The notes below the pieces were generated by a model, which did no database searches, had not been told where the DNA came from, and saw only the letters and a list, made by a program, of their open reading frames with translations. DNA of 12,387 nucleotides, taken from assembly GCA_030705665.1 (NCBI GenBank), contig JAUZQA010000057.1:1-12387 (forward strand), given 5' to 3'. Made by a program: the position numbers and the translations under genes. Positions 6,179 to 12,387 of the stretch are shown in pieces. Origin of the DNA: Bacillota bacterium. Its GTDB lineage: Bacteria; Bacillota; Bacilli; Bacillales_B; DSM-18226. Each line of letters begins with the position of its first letter. Position 1 is the stretch's first letter.

Positions 6179-6742
6179 ATGAGTGACCATACACTTTCTC
6201 CAATTGAAATGAGTCGGGATGAAAAACTCAGGATGTATGTTGGATCATTTTGGATCTTTATTATCGCCGAAGCGATTATGTTTGTAACCTTGTTTTCTAC
6301 TCGCTTTTTACTCGCTGGAACTATGAGATCTAACGAATTAAATCAGGGTTTTGGTATCACATCTACCATTCTTATGCTATTAGGTGCATTCACTGTTCAA
6401 CGGGGATTAAAAATGATTCAATCTGGCCTATTCAAAAACACTAGGTTTTATCTAAACATGACGGCTCTACTAGGGTTGATTGTCATGGTGGTGAATGGCT
6501 ATGAGTGGCTGACGAGTTCAATGGATTGGGGGAGCCGATTTGGTGAGGTCTACTATATTATTACTCTATTCCACGAGCTGCATCTATTAGGAGGCCTCGT
6601 AGCTCTAGTTGCCATTGCCATTCAAGCTAATAAGCAGCGTTTTTCAAGCGAAAGCTATTGGCCTGTAAAAGCCATTCAAGTTTACTGGATGTTTGTGACG
6701 GTCGTCTGGTTATGTGTTTATATCAGTTTATATTTAATTTGA
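6179..6742 (+). CDS. Haem-copper oxidase subunit III
   Basis: Membrane subunit that stabilises proton uptake in A-type oxidases. It has 187 residues with five predicted helices (about 22-42, 57-74, 92-107, 122-150, 165-186), as in short bacterial subunit III. E31 in IIAEAIMF matches the conserved helix glutamate, and YYIITLFHELHLLGG (125-139) is the family signature, with E133 where HG is usual. The closing segment YWMFVTVVWL replaces the common YWHFVDVVWL, losing the His and Asp. ATG at 6179 lies 8 nt after AGAGG; a GTG three codons upstream (6170) overlaps that site and is less likely. It lies 29 nt after subunit I and 21 nt before the small subunit. Confidence 0.88.
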   Translation: MSDHTLSPIEMSRDEKLRMYVGSFWIFIIAEAIMFVTLFSTRFLLAGTMRSNELNQGFGITSTILMLLGAFTVQRGLKMIQSGLFKNTRFYLNMTALLGLIVMVVNGYEWLTSSMDWGSRFGEVYYIITLFHELHLLGGLVALVAIAIQANKQRFSSESYWPVKAIQVYWMFVTVVWLCVYISLYLI

Positions 6743-6763
6743 CCTTTGAGGGTGGTGTGGATC

Positions 6764-6967
6764 ATGAATATGAACATGAATGGAATGAATACTGATCCTA
6801 CTAGTTTTTGGGTTTTTTGGTGGCTTTTCACCTTAGCCGCTTATATTGGTTTTGCACTCTGGTGGAGAAAGGTAATCAAAGCTGTTGATAAGAAGAACGC
6901 AGAAAGGTATGAATTGCTTAAAAAATATCGAGAGGAACAAGCAGCAAATTCTGAAAGTAATGACTGA
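6764..6967 (+). CDS. Small one-helix oxidase subunit (subunit IV-like), Met-rich N-terminus
   Basis: A 67-residue membrane protein closing the oxidase operon. It has one helix (about 15-34, rich in Trp and Phe) and a charged, probably cytoplasmic tail (WWRKVIKAVDKKNAERYELL) likely to form a helix. Position and size match the small subunit IV/CcoQ-like proteins of bacterial oxidases; the sequence alone does not prove it. The N-terminus MNMNMNGMN has four methionines in eight residues, on the side expected to face out, and might bind Cu(I). The start at 6764 was chosen because GAGGGTGG lies 8 nt upstream; a frame open from 6746 has no comparable ribosome site. The stop codon lies within the base of the following terminator stem. 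Confidence 0.75.
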   Translation: MNMNMNGMNTDPTSFWVFWWLFTLAAYIGFALWWRKVIKAVDKKNAERYELLKKYREEQAANSESND

Positions 6968-7016
6968 AAATAAACCAGACTCATGGTTGGTCGTGAGTCT
7001 GGTTTATTTTTAGTCA
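6961..7016 (+). terminator. Strong terminator after the oxidase operon
   Basis: Arms 6967-6983 and 6994-7010 (AAAATAAACCAGACTCA and its exact complement) form a 17-bp perfect stem with a 10-nt loop. The pairing extends to 23 bp (6961-7016) with one G-U pair, overlapping the last codons of the preceding gene. The T-rich 3' arm serves as the U-run. It should separate the oxidase genes from the two-component genes, which then need their own promoter. Confidence 0.9.
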
Positions 7017-7039
7017 TTTGTGTCTGTTTTTATATTCAT

Positions 7040-7061
7040 ATATGCGACCTTTGTCGTATAT
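7040..7061. promoter_or_regulatory. Inverted repeat in the promoter region of the two-component operon
   Basis: ATATGCGAC (7040-7048) and GTCGTATAT (7053-7061) are inverted with one mismatch around a 4-nt centre. Viewed as TGCGA-N6-TCGTA it has the half-site spacing of CRP/FNR-family sites, though the half-site sequence is not the usual one. It lies about 50 nt before the response-regulator start, where a promoter must be, but no convincing sigma-A pair was found. The binding protein is unknown. Confidence 0.4.
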
Positions 7062-7107
7062 CATTATACAAAGATGAATATGTTTTATTTCCATTAGGGA
7101 GGTTTTT

Positions 7108-7791
7108 ATGTCCATAAAGACCATATTAATTGTTGATGATGAACAGCATATGCGGAACTTAATTCGTGTGTATCTGACTGACGCAGGCTACAACGTAATA
7201 GAATCAGAAGATGGTGTACAGGCATTAAGAATGTTAAAAACAGTAGATATTGATTTAATTTTGCTAGATATTATGATGCCGCATATGGATGGGTGGACGT
7301 TTTGTCAAGAAGTACGAGGATCAAGTGACGTCCCTATTATCATTTTAACAGCGAAAGAGGAAACGCTTGATAAAGTAAAGGGCTTGAAATTAGGAGCAGA
7401 TGATTACCTTGCAAAGCCATTCGAAGAAATAGAACTGTTAGCTAGAATGGAGGCCCTTTTTCGCAGGGTTACCCTAAACCAACCGACTGATATTTTTGTC
7501 TATAAAGATTTGAAAATAAACAAAGCTGAACGCCAAGTTTTTTATCAAAATAAACTCGTTCATTGTACACCAAAGGAGTACGATCTCCTCGAAGTTCTCA
7601 TTTCCAATATCGGTCATGTGTTAACCCGCGAGCAATTATTGGAGAGAGTTTGGGGCTTTGACCTGGATCGAGATACTCGTACGGTCGATTCCCATATGAA
7701 AAATCTGCGTGTGAAACTGCGGCATTACAGCAATAAATCCGATGATCTTATCCATACAATTTGGGGTATTGGTTATAAACTAGGATCGTAA
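7108..7791 (+). CDS. OmpR/PhoB-family response regulator
   Basis: Cytosolic transcription factor activated by phosphorylation from the kinase encoded next. The 227 residues comprise a receiver domain (about 4-117) with the acidic pocket D10-D11, phospho-acceptor D54 (LLDIMMP), T81 and K103 (AKPF). A winged-helix DNA-binding domain follows (about 128-226), with TPKEYDLLEVL, the RTVDSHMKNLRVKL recognition helix and the closing IWGIGYKL. Length and residues are standard. ATG follows GGGAGG by 5 nt. The kinase gene starts 23 nt after the stop. Placement directly after the oxidase operon suggests, but does not prove, control of that operon. Confidence 0.95.
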   Translation: MSIKTILIVDDEQHMRNLIRVYLTDAGYNVIESEDGVQALRMLKTVDIDLILLDIMMPHMDGWTFCQEVRGSSDVPIIILTAKEETLDKVKGLKLGADDYLAKPFEEIELLARMEALFRRVTLNQPTDIFVYKDLKINKAERQVFYQNKLVHCTPKEYDLLEVLISNIGHVLTREQLLERVWGFDLDRDTRTVDSHMKNLRVKLRHYSNKSDDLIHTIWGIGYKLGS

Positions 7792-7814
7792 ATTGAGGGA
7801 ATGAGTGGTTTTAG

Positions 7815-9185
7815 ATGAGGAAAATATCATATAAATTAGGGCTAATGCAGATTAGTTTATTTATTATCCTAATGGTAACAATTGGACATGTATTTGATAC
7901 GATCTATGTTCATTTTTATGTTGACCATATTGAAAATGAATTATATTTCCGAGGTCTTAGCCATGCCAATGTACTTGCTGAATACTTTAATCAGCAAACG
8001 CTGCATCATGTTGCAATGATGGAAGGAGGAGTAGAAACAGCAGTTGTCGTTGTAAATGCAAAAGGAAATGTATTAATTTCTTCAAATTGCGTGATAGCGG
8101 ATCAAAAAAAATATTTGAAGCCAATTACCGCAATCCACTCAACCAAAAAATTCGAAGAAACAGACTGGAAAACACATCCTTATATTGTGACAAAATCGCC
8201 AATCATTAAGAAGGATGAAATAGTAGGTACAGTCATTATGTTCTCATCCACGATCCCCATTCGACAAGAGGTAAACGAAATTCATTTGGCAATAACCATC
8301 TTTGCGATCAGTGCCATTATGATCTCCTCGTTTATCATTTTACTTTTTTCTAAACAAATTACCCAGCCACTAATAAAAATCAGAAAGGTTTCACAACAAA
8401 TTGCCAAAGGGAATTATTGTGTTCAGCTACCTTTAAAAGGAAATGACGAAATTACTGATTTAACAACTGCGATTAATTCGATGGCAAGTGAATTGCATCG
8501 CTATGAAACATCAAGGAACGAATTTTTAAGCAATATTTCACATGAATTGAAAACACCTCTCATGTATATAAAAGGGTATGCTGATTTGCTTATTCAAGAT
8601 CGGATTCGTGATCCCGAAGAAAGAATTAATTATTTAACGATTATCTCTGAAGAAACTTTGAGGGTCCAACATCTTGTAAAGGATTTATTTGATTTAACAA
8701 AATACAGAGATGGAAAAATACTCCTTACTAAGAAGAAGATCAATATGGTAACTTTTATAAATGAAATTGTTTATCGCGCTCAATATGAAATGGAAAGGAA
8801 AGGAATTACTTGCCAGTTTAATAGCAATATCGACGAGATCAGCGGCATGATTGATCCTGAGAGATTGGAACAAGTATTAATGAATTTACTAGAAAATGCA
8901 AGAGTGTACACCGCTGAAAATGGTGAAATAACCGTAAGTGTTTGTGAAGGAGGTACTTCCATTACAATTAAAATTGAAGACAATGGCATCGGGATACCGG
9001 AAGAGGAGCTATCCCGTATTTGGGAAAGATTTTATCGGGTTGAAAAATCCCGCTCCCGTAATTATGGGGGGACTGGCCTTGGTCTTCCCATTGCAAAAGA
9101 AATTATTGAGCTTCATGGCGGTCATATAGAAGTTTCTAGCGTGGAAAATCAAGGGACCGTTTTTAGTATCCATTTGCCAATCTAG
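7815..9185 (+). CDS. Membrane sensor histidine kinase
   Basis: Partner of the preceding response regulator. The 456 residues are ordered as follows: TM1 (about 10-30), an external sensor region of about 125 residues (VVVVNAKGNVLISSN suggests a PAS/Cache-like fold), TM2 (about 157-178), HAMP (about 180-232), HisKA with H243 in SNISHELKTPL, and HATPase with the N box (N361 in NLLENAR), G1 DNGIGI (389-394), F box (RFYRVEK) and G2 GGTGLGL (418-424). All catalytic boxes are intact. The start has a weak ribosome site (GAGTGG), and a stronger GAGGG is about 15 nt upstream, so translation may depend on coupling to the regulator. The stimulus is unknown; redox state, oxygen or copper would fit the neighbourhood. 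Confidence 0.94.
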   Translation: MRKISYKLGLMQISLFIILMVTIGHVFDTIYVHFYVDHIENELYFRGLSHANVLAEYFNQQTLHHVAMMEGGVETAVVVVNAKGNVLISSNCVIADQKKYLKPITAIHSTKKFEETDWKTHPYIVTKSPIIKKDEIVGTVIMFSSTIPIRQEVNEIHLAITIFAISAIMISSFIILLFSKQITQPLIKIRKVSQQIAKGNYCVQLPLKGNDEITDLTTAINSMASELHRYETSRNEFLSNISHELKTPLMYIKGYADLLIQDRIRDPEERINYLTIISEETLRVQHLVKDLFDLTKYRDGKILLTKKKINMVTFINEIVYRAQYEMERKGITCQFNSNIDEISGMIDPERLEQVLMNLLENARVYTAENGEITVSVCEGGTSITIKIEDNGIGIPEEELSRIWERFYRVEKSRSRNYGGTGLGLPIAKEIIELHGGHIEVSSVENQGTVFSIHLPI

Positions 9186-9200
9186 CAGCGAGCAAAACAG

Positions 9201-9220
9201 AGCAACCGTCATTAGTTGCT
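9201..9220. terminator. Short hairpin between convergent kinase and nuclease genes
   Basis: AGCAAC (9201-9206) and GTTGCT (9215-9220) form a 6-bp stem with an 8-nt loop, 10-15 nt after both stop codons. On the minus strand it is followed by CTGTTTTGC, so it may stop nuclease transcription. On the plus strand no U-run follows. It is a weak candidate. Confidence 0.35.
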
Positions 9221-9229
9221 AAGGATTAT

Positions 9230-9919
9230 TTAAACTCCCGATGGTTTACATTGTTTAAACCCATTTTCTGTAACATAATCAGCTTCAGACCAAATATTCA
9301 ATTGGTTTTTTTTAGCGATCGTCTGGGCACTTATGAATGGGATGGAGTATTTATAGCGCTGTTGATCATTAGTGGATACACGTGCCAGCCCTTCTTTTAA
9401 TAATGTTTCCTGTATGGAGGTACCATTCACAAAGACGTATGCTAATAAACGGCCATTTTGATCGGTATTGCTTTTACCAAATTCAAATTCTATTGTCACG
9501 TTTCCAGAGTGCACAAGTTGCTTATTCCTGCTGGCAGCATCCAGCGCATAGGGCTGCTCGCAGCCTTTTGATTTTTTCTCCTTCGGAGTGTCAACCATTA
9601 AATACCTTACTGTTTCTTCTTTGCCATTATAAATCACTTTAATGGTGTCCCCGTCCAATGTTTCAGTAACAATTACTGGATATTGTTGAGCATTTGCTGA
9701 TGCGCCGGGGATATTACAAATTGCTCCCTGTGCAGTTTGTTGATTTGTTTCCACTTGTTTAGGAGGCGTTTGCTCTTTTGCAGTTTTAGGTGCATTTGAT
9801 GTTGCAGAGATCACTGTGTTTTCAGATTTATTCGTTTTTTTTGTTTCATTTATTAGGTCACATGCCGCCAGTCCAAATAAAAGAATGGCAGCTGCAAAGA
9901 ATTTTCTAAATCGCTCCAT
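9230..9919 (-). CDS. Secreted lipoprotein of the staphylococcal nuclease (TNase) family
   Basis: Predicted Ca2+-dependent nuclease anchored outside the membrane. A signal peptide ends in the lipobox LAAC (lipid-bearing C20), followed by a low-complexity Thr/Asn/Gln/Lys linker (about 22-66) and the nuclease domain (about 80-212). Family positions seen are DGDT (89-92) and R105, D110, T111 in VRYLMVDTP. R157 in DQNGRLLAY corresponds to R87 of staphylococcal nuclease. The general-base glutamate (E43 in DTPE) is replaced: the protein reads DTPKE, with K113 in place and E114 next. C68, C120 and C224 could form a disulfide. ATG follows GAGGGAGA. Activity is therefore uncertain; a neighbouring glutamate might substitute. 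Confidence 0.88.
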   Translation of the reverse strand: MERFRKFFAAAILLFGLAACDLINETKKTNKSENTVISATSNAPKTAKEQTPPKQVETNQQTAQGAICNIPGASANAQQYPVIVTETLDGDTIKVIYNGKEETVRYLMVDTPKEKKSKGCEQPYALDAASRNKQLVHSGNVTIEFEFGKSNTDQNGRLLAYVFVNGTSIQETLLKEGLARVSTNDQQRYKYSIPFISAQTIAKKNQLNIWSEADYVTENGFKQCKPSGV

Positions 9920-9961
9920 TTCTATTCTCCCTCTTTATTTCAGTAGATGATTTTTAATATT

Positions 9962-9990
9962 ATTATAGAGGAAAATATTTTGAAAGTATA
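9962..9990 (-). promoter_or_regulatory. Candidate promoter of the nuclease gene
   Basis: The minus strand shows a perfect TATAAT (9967-9962), about 45 nt before the nuclease start, in AT-rich DNA. The best -35 at 17-nt spacing, TATACT (9990-9985), is poor (3 of 6), so the call rests on the -10. Confidence 0.35.
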
Positions 9991-10012
9991 GAAAATTTAG
10001 TCTATTTAAACT

Positions 10013-10092
10013 AACTGGATGATTAATGGACAGTCCAATTGGATGATTACAATGGAAGATTTTTGGCTTATCATAAAAGTGTCATCTTTTAT
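10013..10092. promoter_or_regulatory. Repeat-rich control region before the first dehydrogenase gene
   Basis: A 13-nt near-perfect direct repeat, AACTGGATGATTA (10013-10025) and AATTGGATGATTA (10037-10049), recurs at 24-nt spacing. Between and across the copies lie overlapping palindromes TGGAC-A-GTCCA (10027-10037) and TCCAATTGGA (10034-10043). A further 7-bp inverted repeat, ATAAAAG/CTTTTAT (10073-10079 and 10086-10092), lies just before the ribosome site. Two spaced identical sites suggest cooperative binding by a regulator, which is not identifiable here. Confidence 0.45.
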
Positions 10093-10109
10093 AAGGGAGT
10101 GGATGTAAA

Positions 10110-11003
10110 ATGAGAGTGGGTTTTATCGGTTTAGGCACGATGGGCCATCCAATGGCGCATAATTTATTGAAAAACGGGTATGAAGTGATCATCTTTAATC
10201 GTACTAGAGAAAAAATGAATGTTCTAAAAGAAGAAGGGGCGACCATTGCCAATTCCCCAAAAGAGGTGGCAGCTGGAAGTGAGGTAGTATTCACGATGTT
10301 GACGGCTGATGCTGCTGTTGAGGAAGTGATTCTAGGTGAAAATGGTATTCTGTCTGGCGCCTATACAGGATTAATCGTTGTTGATTCAAGCACGATTTCA
10401 CCTTCTACGAGTAAAAAAGTGGCTGAAGAACTTATCAAGCATGATGTTGAAATGCTTGATGCACCCGTTACAGGAAGTGAACCGCAAGCGATTGAGGGGA
10501 TTTTGACGTTTATGGTTGGCGGTAAAAAAGAAACTTTTGAAAAATGCCTGCCATTGTTTGCCGTAATGGGCCAAAATGCTTATTATATGGGGGAACACGG
10601 AAAAGGATCTTATACGAAATTAGCTAATAATACGATGGCTGCTATTAATCTCCTTTCATTTTCAGAAGGAATCACAATGGCAACAAAAGCCGGCATTGAC
10701 CCGGAGGTTTTTGTGAAGGTGGTTGCTGGCGGAGGTGCCAGAAGTGGAATGGTTGAAAATAAAGCGGCAAAAGTAATTAGCCGCGATTTTTCGCCACACT
10801 TTATGACACAGCTCATACATAAAGATCTTGGCTTGGCTTCTAATGTTGCAAAAGAATTAGAAATTTCGACTCCAGTCCTTGGGCTTGTCAAAGAAATTTT
10901 TCAGATTGCGAAAGCAAAAGGATATGGTTCAGAAGATATGAGCGCTGTAATTAAATGCTATGAAGAGTGGGCAGGAATTACGGTCGAAAAAGTCGAAAAA
11001 TAA
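10110..11003 (+). CDS. Beta-hydroxyacid dehydrogenase (3-hydroxyisobutyrate / tartronate-semialdehyde reductase family)
   Basis: Cytosolic NAD(P)-dependent oxidoreductase acting on a short 3-hydroxy acid. The 297 residues are the usual family length. The Rossmann motif GLGTMG is at 7-12. NRT (30-32) after the second strand favours NADP(H). DSSTISP (92-98) is the family loop, and DAPVTGSEPQA (117-127) is the substrate loop, in which GSEPQ replaces the common GGxxGA. The catalytic lysine is K170 (KLANN), followed by the helical C-terminal domain. ATG at 10110 follows AGGGAG about 10 nt upstream. A terminator follows, so it may be its own transcription unit. The substrate cannot be read from sequence; the hydroxypyruvate-isomerase relative nearby hints at tartronate semialdehyde or a tetronate. 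Confidence 0.85.
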   Translation: MRVGFIGLGTMGHPMAHNLLKNGYEVIIFNRTREKMNVLKEEGATIANSPKEVAAGSEVVFTMLTADAAVEEVILGENGILSGAYTGLIVVDSSTISPSTSKKVAEELIKHDVEMLDAPVTGSEPQAIEGILTFMVGGKKETFEKCLPLFAVMGQNAYYMGEHGKGSYTKLANNTMAAINLLSFSEGITMATKAGIDPEVFVKVVAGGGARSGMVENKAAKVISRDFSPHFMTQLIHKDLGLASNVAKELEISTPVLGLVKEIFQIAKAKGYGSEDMSAVIKCYEEWAGITVEKVEK

Positions 11004-11009
11004 ACAAAT

Positions 11010-11058
11010 AAAAAAATTCCCTCATCGTATCTTCACCAAAAAATGAGGGAATTTTTTT
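11010..11058 (+). terminator. Terminator after the first dehydrogenase gene
   Basis: AAAAAATTCCCTCAT (11011-11025) and its exact complement (11043-11057) form a 15-bp stem, 16 bp with the flanking A-T pair, around a 17-nt loop. The 3' arm ends in seven T's and the 5' arm begins in A's, so it can act in both directions. It lies 7 nt after the stop codon and 27 nt before the next gene. Confidence 0.88.
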
Positions 11059-11084
11059 AATGATATCTATTCATGGAGGCTTGA

Positions 11085-11864
11085 ATGAAAAAATTTGCTG
11101 TTAATCTTTCAACCATCTTTACAGAAGTTCCTTTTTTGGAACGTTTTAAAAAAGCAAGTGATTTTGGATTTTCTTTTGTAGAATGTCAATTTCCATATGA
11201 AAATTCGATTGAAGTGATACAGCAGGCACTTAAACAGCATCATTTAGAAATGGTGTTAATCAATTTGCCACCTGGGAATTGGGCACAAGGGGATCGGGGA
11301 GTTGCTGCAGATCCATCTAGAATAAACGAATTTAAAGAATCGGTTAACAAAGGGATTCAATATGCAAAAGCATTAAATGTTTCCAGAATTCATTGCATGG
11401 CGGGGATTTCTAAGGGAGCAGATCCAAAAGAAGCAAACAAAGTTTATACTGAAAATCTTCATTATGCTGGAACGGAATTGGCAAAGCATGGGCTGACGCT
11501 TTTGATAGAACCAATAAATCCATTTGATATGCCTGATTATTATTTAACAAATATCGATCAAGCATTCGAGATTTTAAAAGCTGTTGAATTACCAAATGTA
11601 AAGCTGCAATTTGACTTCTATCATATTGAGAGAGTGCATGGACATTCTCTGTCAATCTATCAGGAGTATGCTGATATTGTTGGACACGTTCAAATTGCTG
11701 ACCATCCAGGACGGCATCAGCCGGGAAGCGGGGAAATGGACTACCAACAAATTCTTCAAATCTTAGAAAATAAATACGAGGGTTATATCGGATTGGAATA
11801 TATACCAGAGGGTAAAAGCGAAGAAAGCTTTGACTGGATTTCCTCGGAAGAAAGGAGAATGTAA
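11085..11864 (+). CDS. Hydroxypyruvate isomerase family protein (Hyi/OtnI-like)
   Basis: TIM-barrel sugar isomerase of the xylose-isomerase-like class. Members interconvert hydroxypyruvate and tartronate semialdehyde (Hyi) or act on 2-oxo-tetronates (OtnI). The 259 residues match the family length. The metal and catalytic positions are visible: E142 (LLIEPINP), D177 (QFDFYH), Q203 (HVQIADHPGRHQPG) and E238 (YIGLEYIP). NLPPGNWAQGDRG (60-72) is a typical family segment. ATG at 11085 lies 5 nt after GGAGG. Only 27 nt separate it from the preceding terminator, so its promoter would overlap that hairpin, or transcription reads through. The next dehydrogenase begins 1 nt after its stop, so the two are surely co-transcribed and probably translationally coupled. 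Confidence 0.88.
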   Translation: MKKFAVNLSTIFTEVPFLERFKKASDFGFSFVECQFPYENSIEVIQQALKQHHLEMVLINLPPGNWAQGDRGVAADPSRINEFKESVNKGIQYAKALNVSRIHCMAGISKGADPKEANKVYTENLHYAGTELAKHGLTLLIEPINPFDMPDYYLTNIDQAFEILKAVELPNVKLQFDFYHIERVHGHSLSIYQEYADIVGHVQIADHPGRHQPGSGEMDYQQILQILENKYEGYIGLEYIPEGKSEESFDWISSEERRM

Positions 11865-11865
11865 C

Positions 11866-12387
11866 GTGAACATTGGGTTTATCGGAACTGGTGTGATGGG
11901 TTCCCGTATGGTAAAAAGATTACTTGAGTGTGGTTATCAAGTTCGGGTATTTAATCGCACCAAGGAAAAAGCAAGAGCATTGAAAGAGGATGGGGCGTTG
12001 CTTTCAGATACAGTTTCATCGCTCGCCTCTAGTTGTGATATTATTTGTACCTGTTTATCGATGCCTGCAGATGTGATGGCAGTTTATCTGGGAGGTTCTG
12101 GCATTCTCGAACATGCCCGTCCGAACACCATATGTATTGACTTGACAACCGTTGGCGTTGAAACCAGCAAATCCATTTTTCAACAGGCAAGAAAAAAAGA
12201 AATTCATTATTTAGATTCACCAGTTAGCGGGGGTCCTGAAGGAGCGGAAAACGGCTCTTTAACCATCATGGTTGGTGGAGAGAAAGAGATTTTCGCAAAA
12301 ATAATACCTCTATTGAACGTTCTTGGAAAAACGATTGAATATCTCGGCCCATCCGGCTCAGGAAGCATTGCTAAACTCATTAATCAA
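11866..12387 (+). CDS. Second beta-hydroxyacid dehydrogenase, tartronate-semialdehyde-reductase-like (3' end cut by window edge)
   Basis: The first 174 codons are present, open to the last base; the family is about 290-300 residues. It begins VNIGFIGTGVMGSRM with the Rossmann motif GTGVMG (7-12), NRTKEK (30-35) for the cofactor, CIDLTTV around residue 90, and the classic substrate loop DSPVSGGPEGAENG (117-130). The catalytic lysine is K170 (AKLINQ). GTG at 11866 follows AAAGGAGA. It is a paralogue of the gene at 10110 but clearly diverged in the substrate loop, so the two probably act on different substrates. Coupling to the isomerase (1-nt gap) supports isomerisation followed by reduction of one metabolite, for example hydroxypyruvate to tartronate semialdehyde to glycerate. 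Confidence 0.87.
   Translation, partial: MNIGFIGTGVMGSRMVKRLLECGYQVRVFNRTKEKARALKEDGALLSDTVSSLASSCDIICTCLSMPADVMAVYLGGSGILEHARPNTICIDLTTVGVETSKSIFQQARKKEIHYLDSPVSGGPEGAENGSLTIMVGGEKEIFAKIIPLLNVLGKTIEYLGPSGSGSIAKLINQ

Noticed and set aside
7801..7818. Tiny leader peptide (ATG at 7801, MSGFR) before the kinase
   Set aside because: Five codons following GAGGG could be translated, but nothing shows it is functional; it may only reflect the weak ribosome site of the kinase.
1..12387. CRISPR arrays, tRNA or rRNA genes, insertion sequences
   Set aside because: No regularly spaced long repeats, no tRNA-like or rRNA-like sequence and no transposase or terminal inverted repeats were seen on either strand.

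Overview
The window looks like chromosome from an aerobic, low-GC Gram-positive bacterium of the Bacillaceae. The signs are AT-rich DNA, strong purine-rich ribosome sites (GGAGG type), frequent GTG and TTG starts, a lipoprotein with an LAAC lipobox, an OmpR-type two-component pair and proteins of Bacillus type. The species cannot be fixed from this sequence alone.

Left part (1-2540, minus strand): a thiazole-synthesis operon thiS-thiF-thiG-thiH, read right to left and cut by the window edge inside thiH. It has a clean sigma-A promoter (TTGACT-17-TATAAT) and a leader of about 105 nt. The leader is dominated by a hairpin running straight into seven U's, directly upstream of thiS. This fits the compact terminator-embedded thiS-motif (HMP-PP) riboswitch better than a TPP riboswitch. 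The iminoacetate source is the radical-SAM enzyme ThiH rather than the ThiO glycine oxidase familiar from B. subtilis.

Gap (2541-2859): the thi promoter abuts a short decayed coding tail resembling the Fis-type helix-turn-helix that ends sigma-54 activators. It is followed by AT-rich DNA with short direct repeats and a Fur-box-like palindrome ahead of the next operon.

Centre (2860-9185, plus strand): a haem-copper oxidase operon of five closely spaced genes (membrane-anchored blue-copper protein, CuA subunit II, subunit I, subunit III, small one-helix subunit), closed by a strong terminator. An OmpR-family response regulator and a membrane histidine kinase follow and may control it. The oxidase is unusual: subunit I keeps the O2-reducing active site and the D-channel residues but has Met where the K-channel Lys should be, and it carries an N-terminal extension with two predicted extra helices. 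No cytochrome c is fused or encoded here, which makes the cupredoxin the obvious candidate electron donor.

Right part (9230-12387): a minus-strand secreted lipoprotein of the staphylococcal-nuclease family, convergent with the kinase. It is followed on the plus strand by a beta-hydroxyacid dehydrogenase with its own terminator, then a hydroxypyruvate-isomerase-family gene coupled to a second beta-hydroxyacid dehydrogenase that runs off the end. The last three suggest metabolism of glyoxylate/tartronate semialdehyde or of a C4 sugar acid such as threonate. The sequence does not decide between them.
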